From Pachyseris speciosa (taxonomy: Eukaryota; Cnidaria; Anthozoa; Scleractinia; Pachyseridae): a stretch of DNA of 64,000 nt. The notes under the pieces were generated by a model. The model made no database searches and had not been told where the DNA came from. It saw nothing but the letters and a program-made list of their open reading frames with translations. How positions within the stretch are numbered: the first letter of the stretch is position 1; each line of letters opens with the position of its first letter. The position numbers were made by a program, and so were the translations under genes. Positions 63,924 through 64,000 of the stretch are shown here, in pieces. Location: positions 602,001 through 666,000 of the forward strand of contig JAEMWC010000022.1 of NCBI GenBank assembly GCA_016490735.1, given 5' to 3'.

Positions 63924-63973
63924 GTGAGGCTCCAGGCAATTAGAACATCGTACATAAAGTAGACTCAGTAAAT

Positions 63974-64000
63974 TCAATCAATCAATCAATCAATCAATCA
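63974..64000. repeat. (AATC)n microsatellite at the window edge
   Basis: Six or more AATC units run off the right end, 50 bases into intron 52. Confidence 0.9.

Noticed and set aside
21843..63923. Several separate vWFA genes in tandem
   Set aside because: No internal signal peptide, start context, stop or poly(A) signal separates modules, and every boundary has matching phase-1 splice sites.

Overview
The window is animal nuclear DNA, most likely from an anthozoan cnidarian and probably a stony coral. It has spliced genes with GT-AG introns, short introns packed with small inverted-repeat elements, two kinds of tRNA-derived SINE, a LINE reverse transcriptase fragment and a Penelope-like terminus. 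The species cannot be fixed from sequence alone.

Almost the whole window is one giant gene on the + strand. It starts at 3022 and is still open at the right edge. By joining exons through splice sites and intron phase I can follow 52 coding exons, about 20.4 kb of coding sequence or roughly 6,800 codons. In order the product has: a signal peptide and an agrin NtA-like (OB-fold/netrin-like) domain; a dibasic RARRQR stretch; a follistatin/Kazal module; a GON domain, otherwise known from the ADAMTS9/20 proteases; a second Kazal; vWFA 1; Kazals 3 and 4; vWFA 2; Kazal 5; and vWFA 3. vWFA 3 is the only module with a complete DxSxS metal-binding motif and flanking cysteines. An uninterrupted train of 30 more vWFA modules (W4 to W33) follows, with no linkers, almost no cysteine and a degraded metal site. 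Every module boundary is a phase-1 intron, so modules can be duplicated, lost or skipped without changing frame.

Layout: 1-3021 is upstream sequence with a dispersed repeat and no firm gene. 3022-19759 holds the mixed N-terminal half. 21843-63923 holds the vWFA train. Two neighbouring modules, W12 (34866-35412) and W13 (36032-36591), each carry one frameshift. W15 lacks a stretch of about 25 residues. Eight train modules (W6-W11, W18, W29) plus W31 are split by internal introns at several different positions; the rest are single exons.

The introns carry many mobile elements: at least eight inverted-repeat (MITE-like) families, a 2.1 kb foldback element nested inside one of them, a SINE cluster with an inverted junction, a second SINE type, an antisense LINE 3' end, and a Penelope-like terminus with a hammerhead-like core. 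AATC/AGTC microsatellites recur in several introns.

The product is inferred to be a secreted, multivalent extracellular-matrix protein. Its head could bind matrix (NtA, GON, Kazal), and the long array of mostly metal-site-deficient vWFA folds could act as a spacer or an interaction rod.
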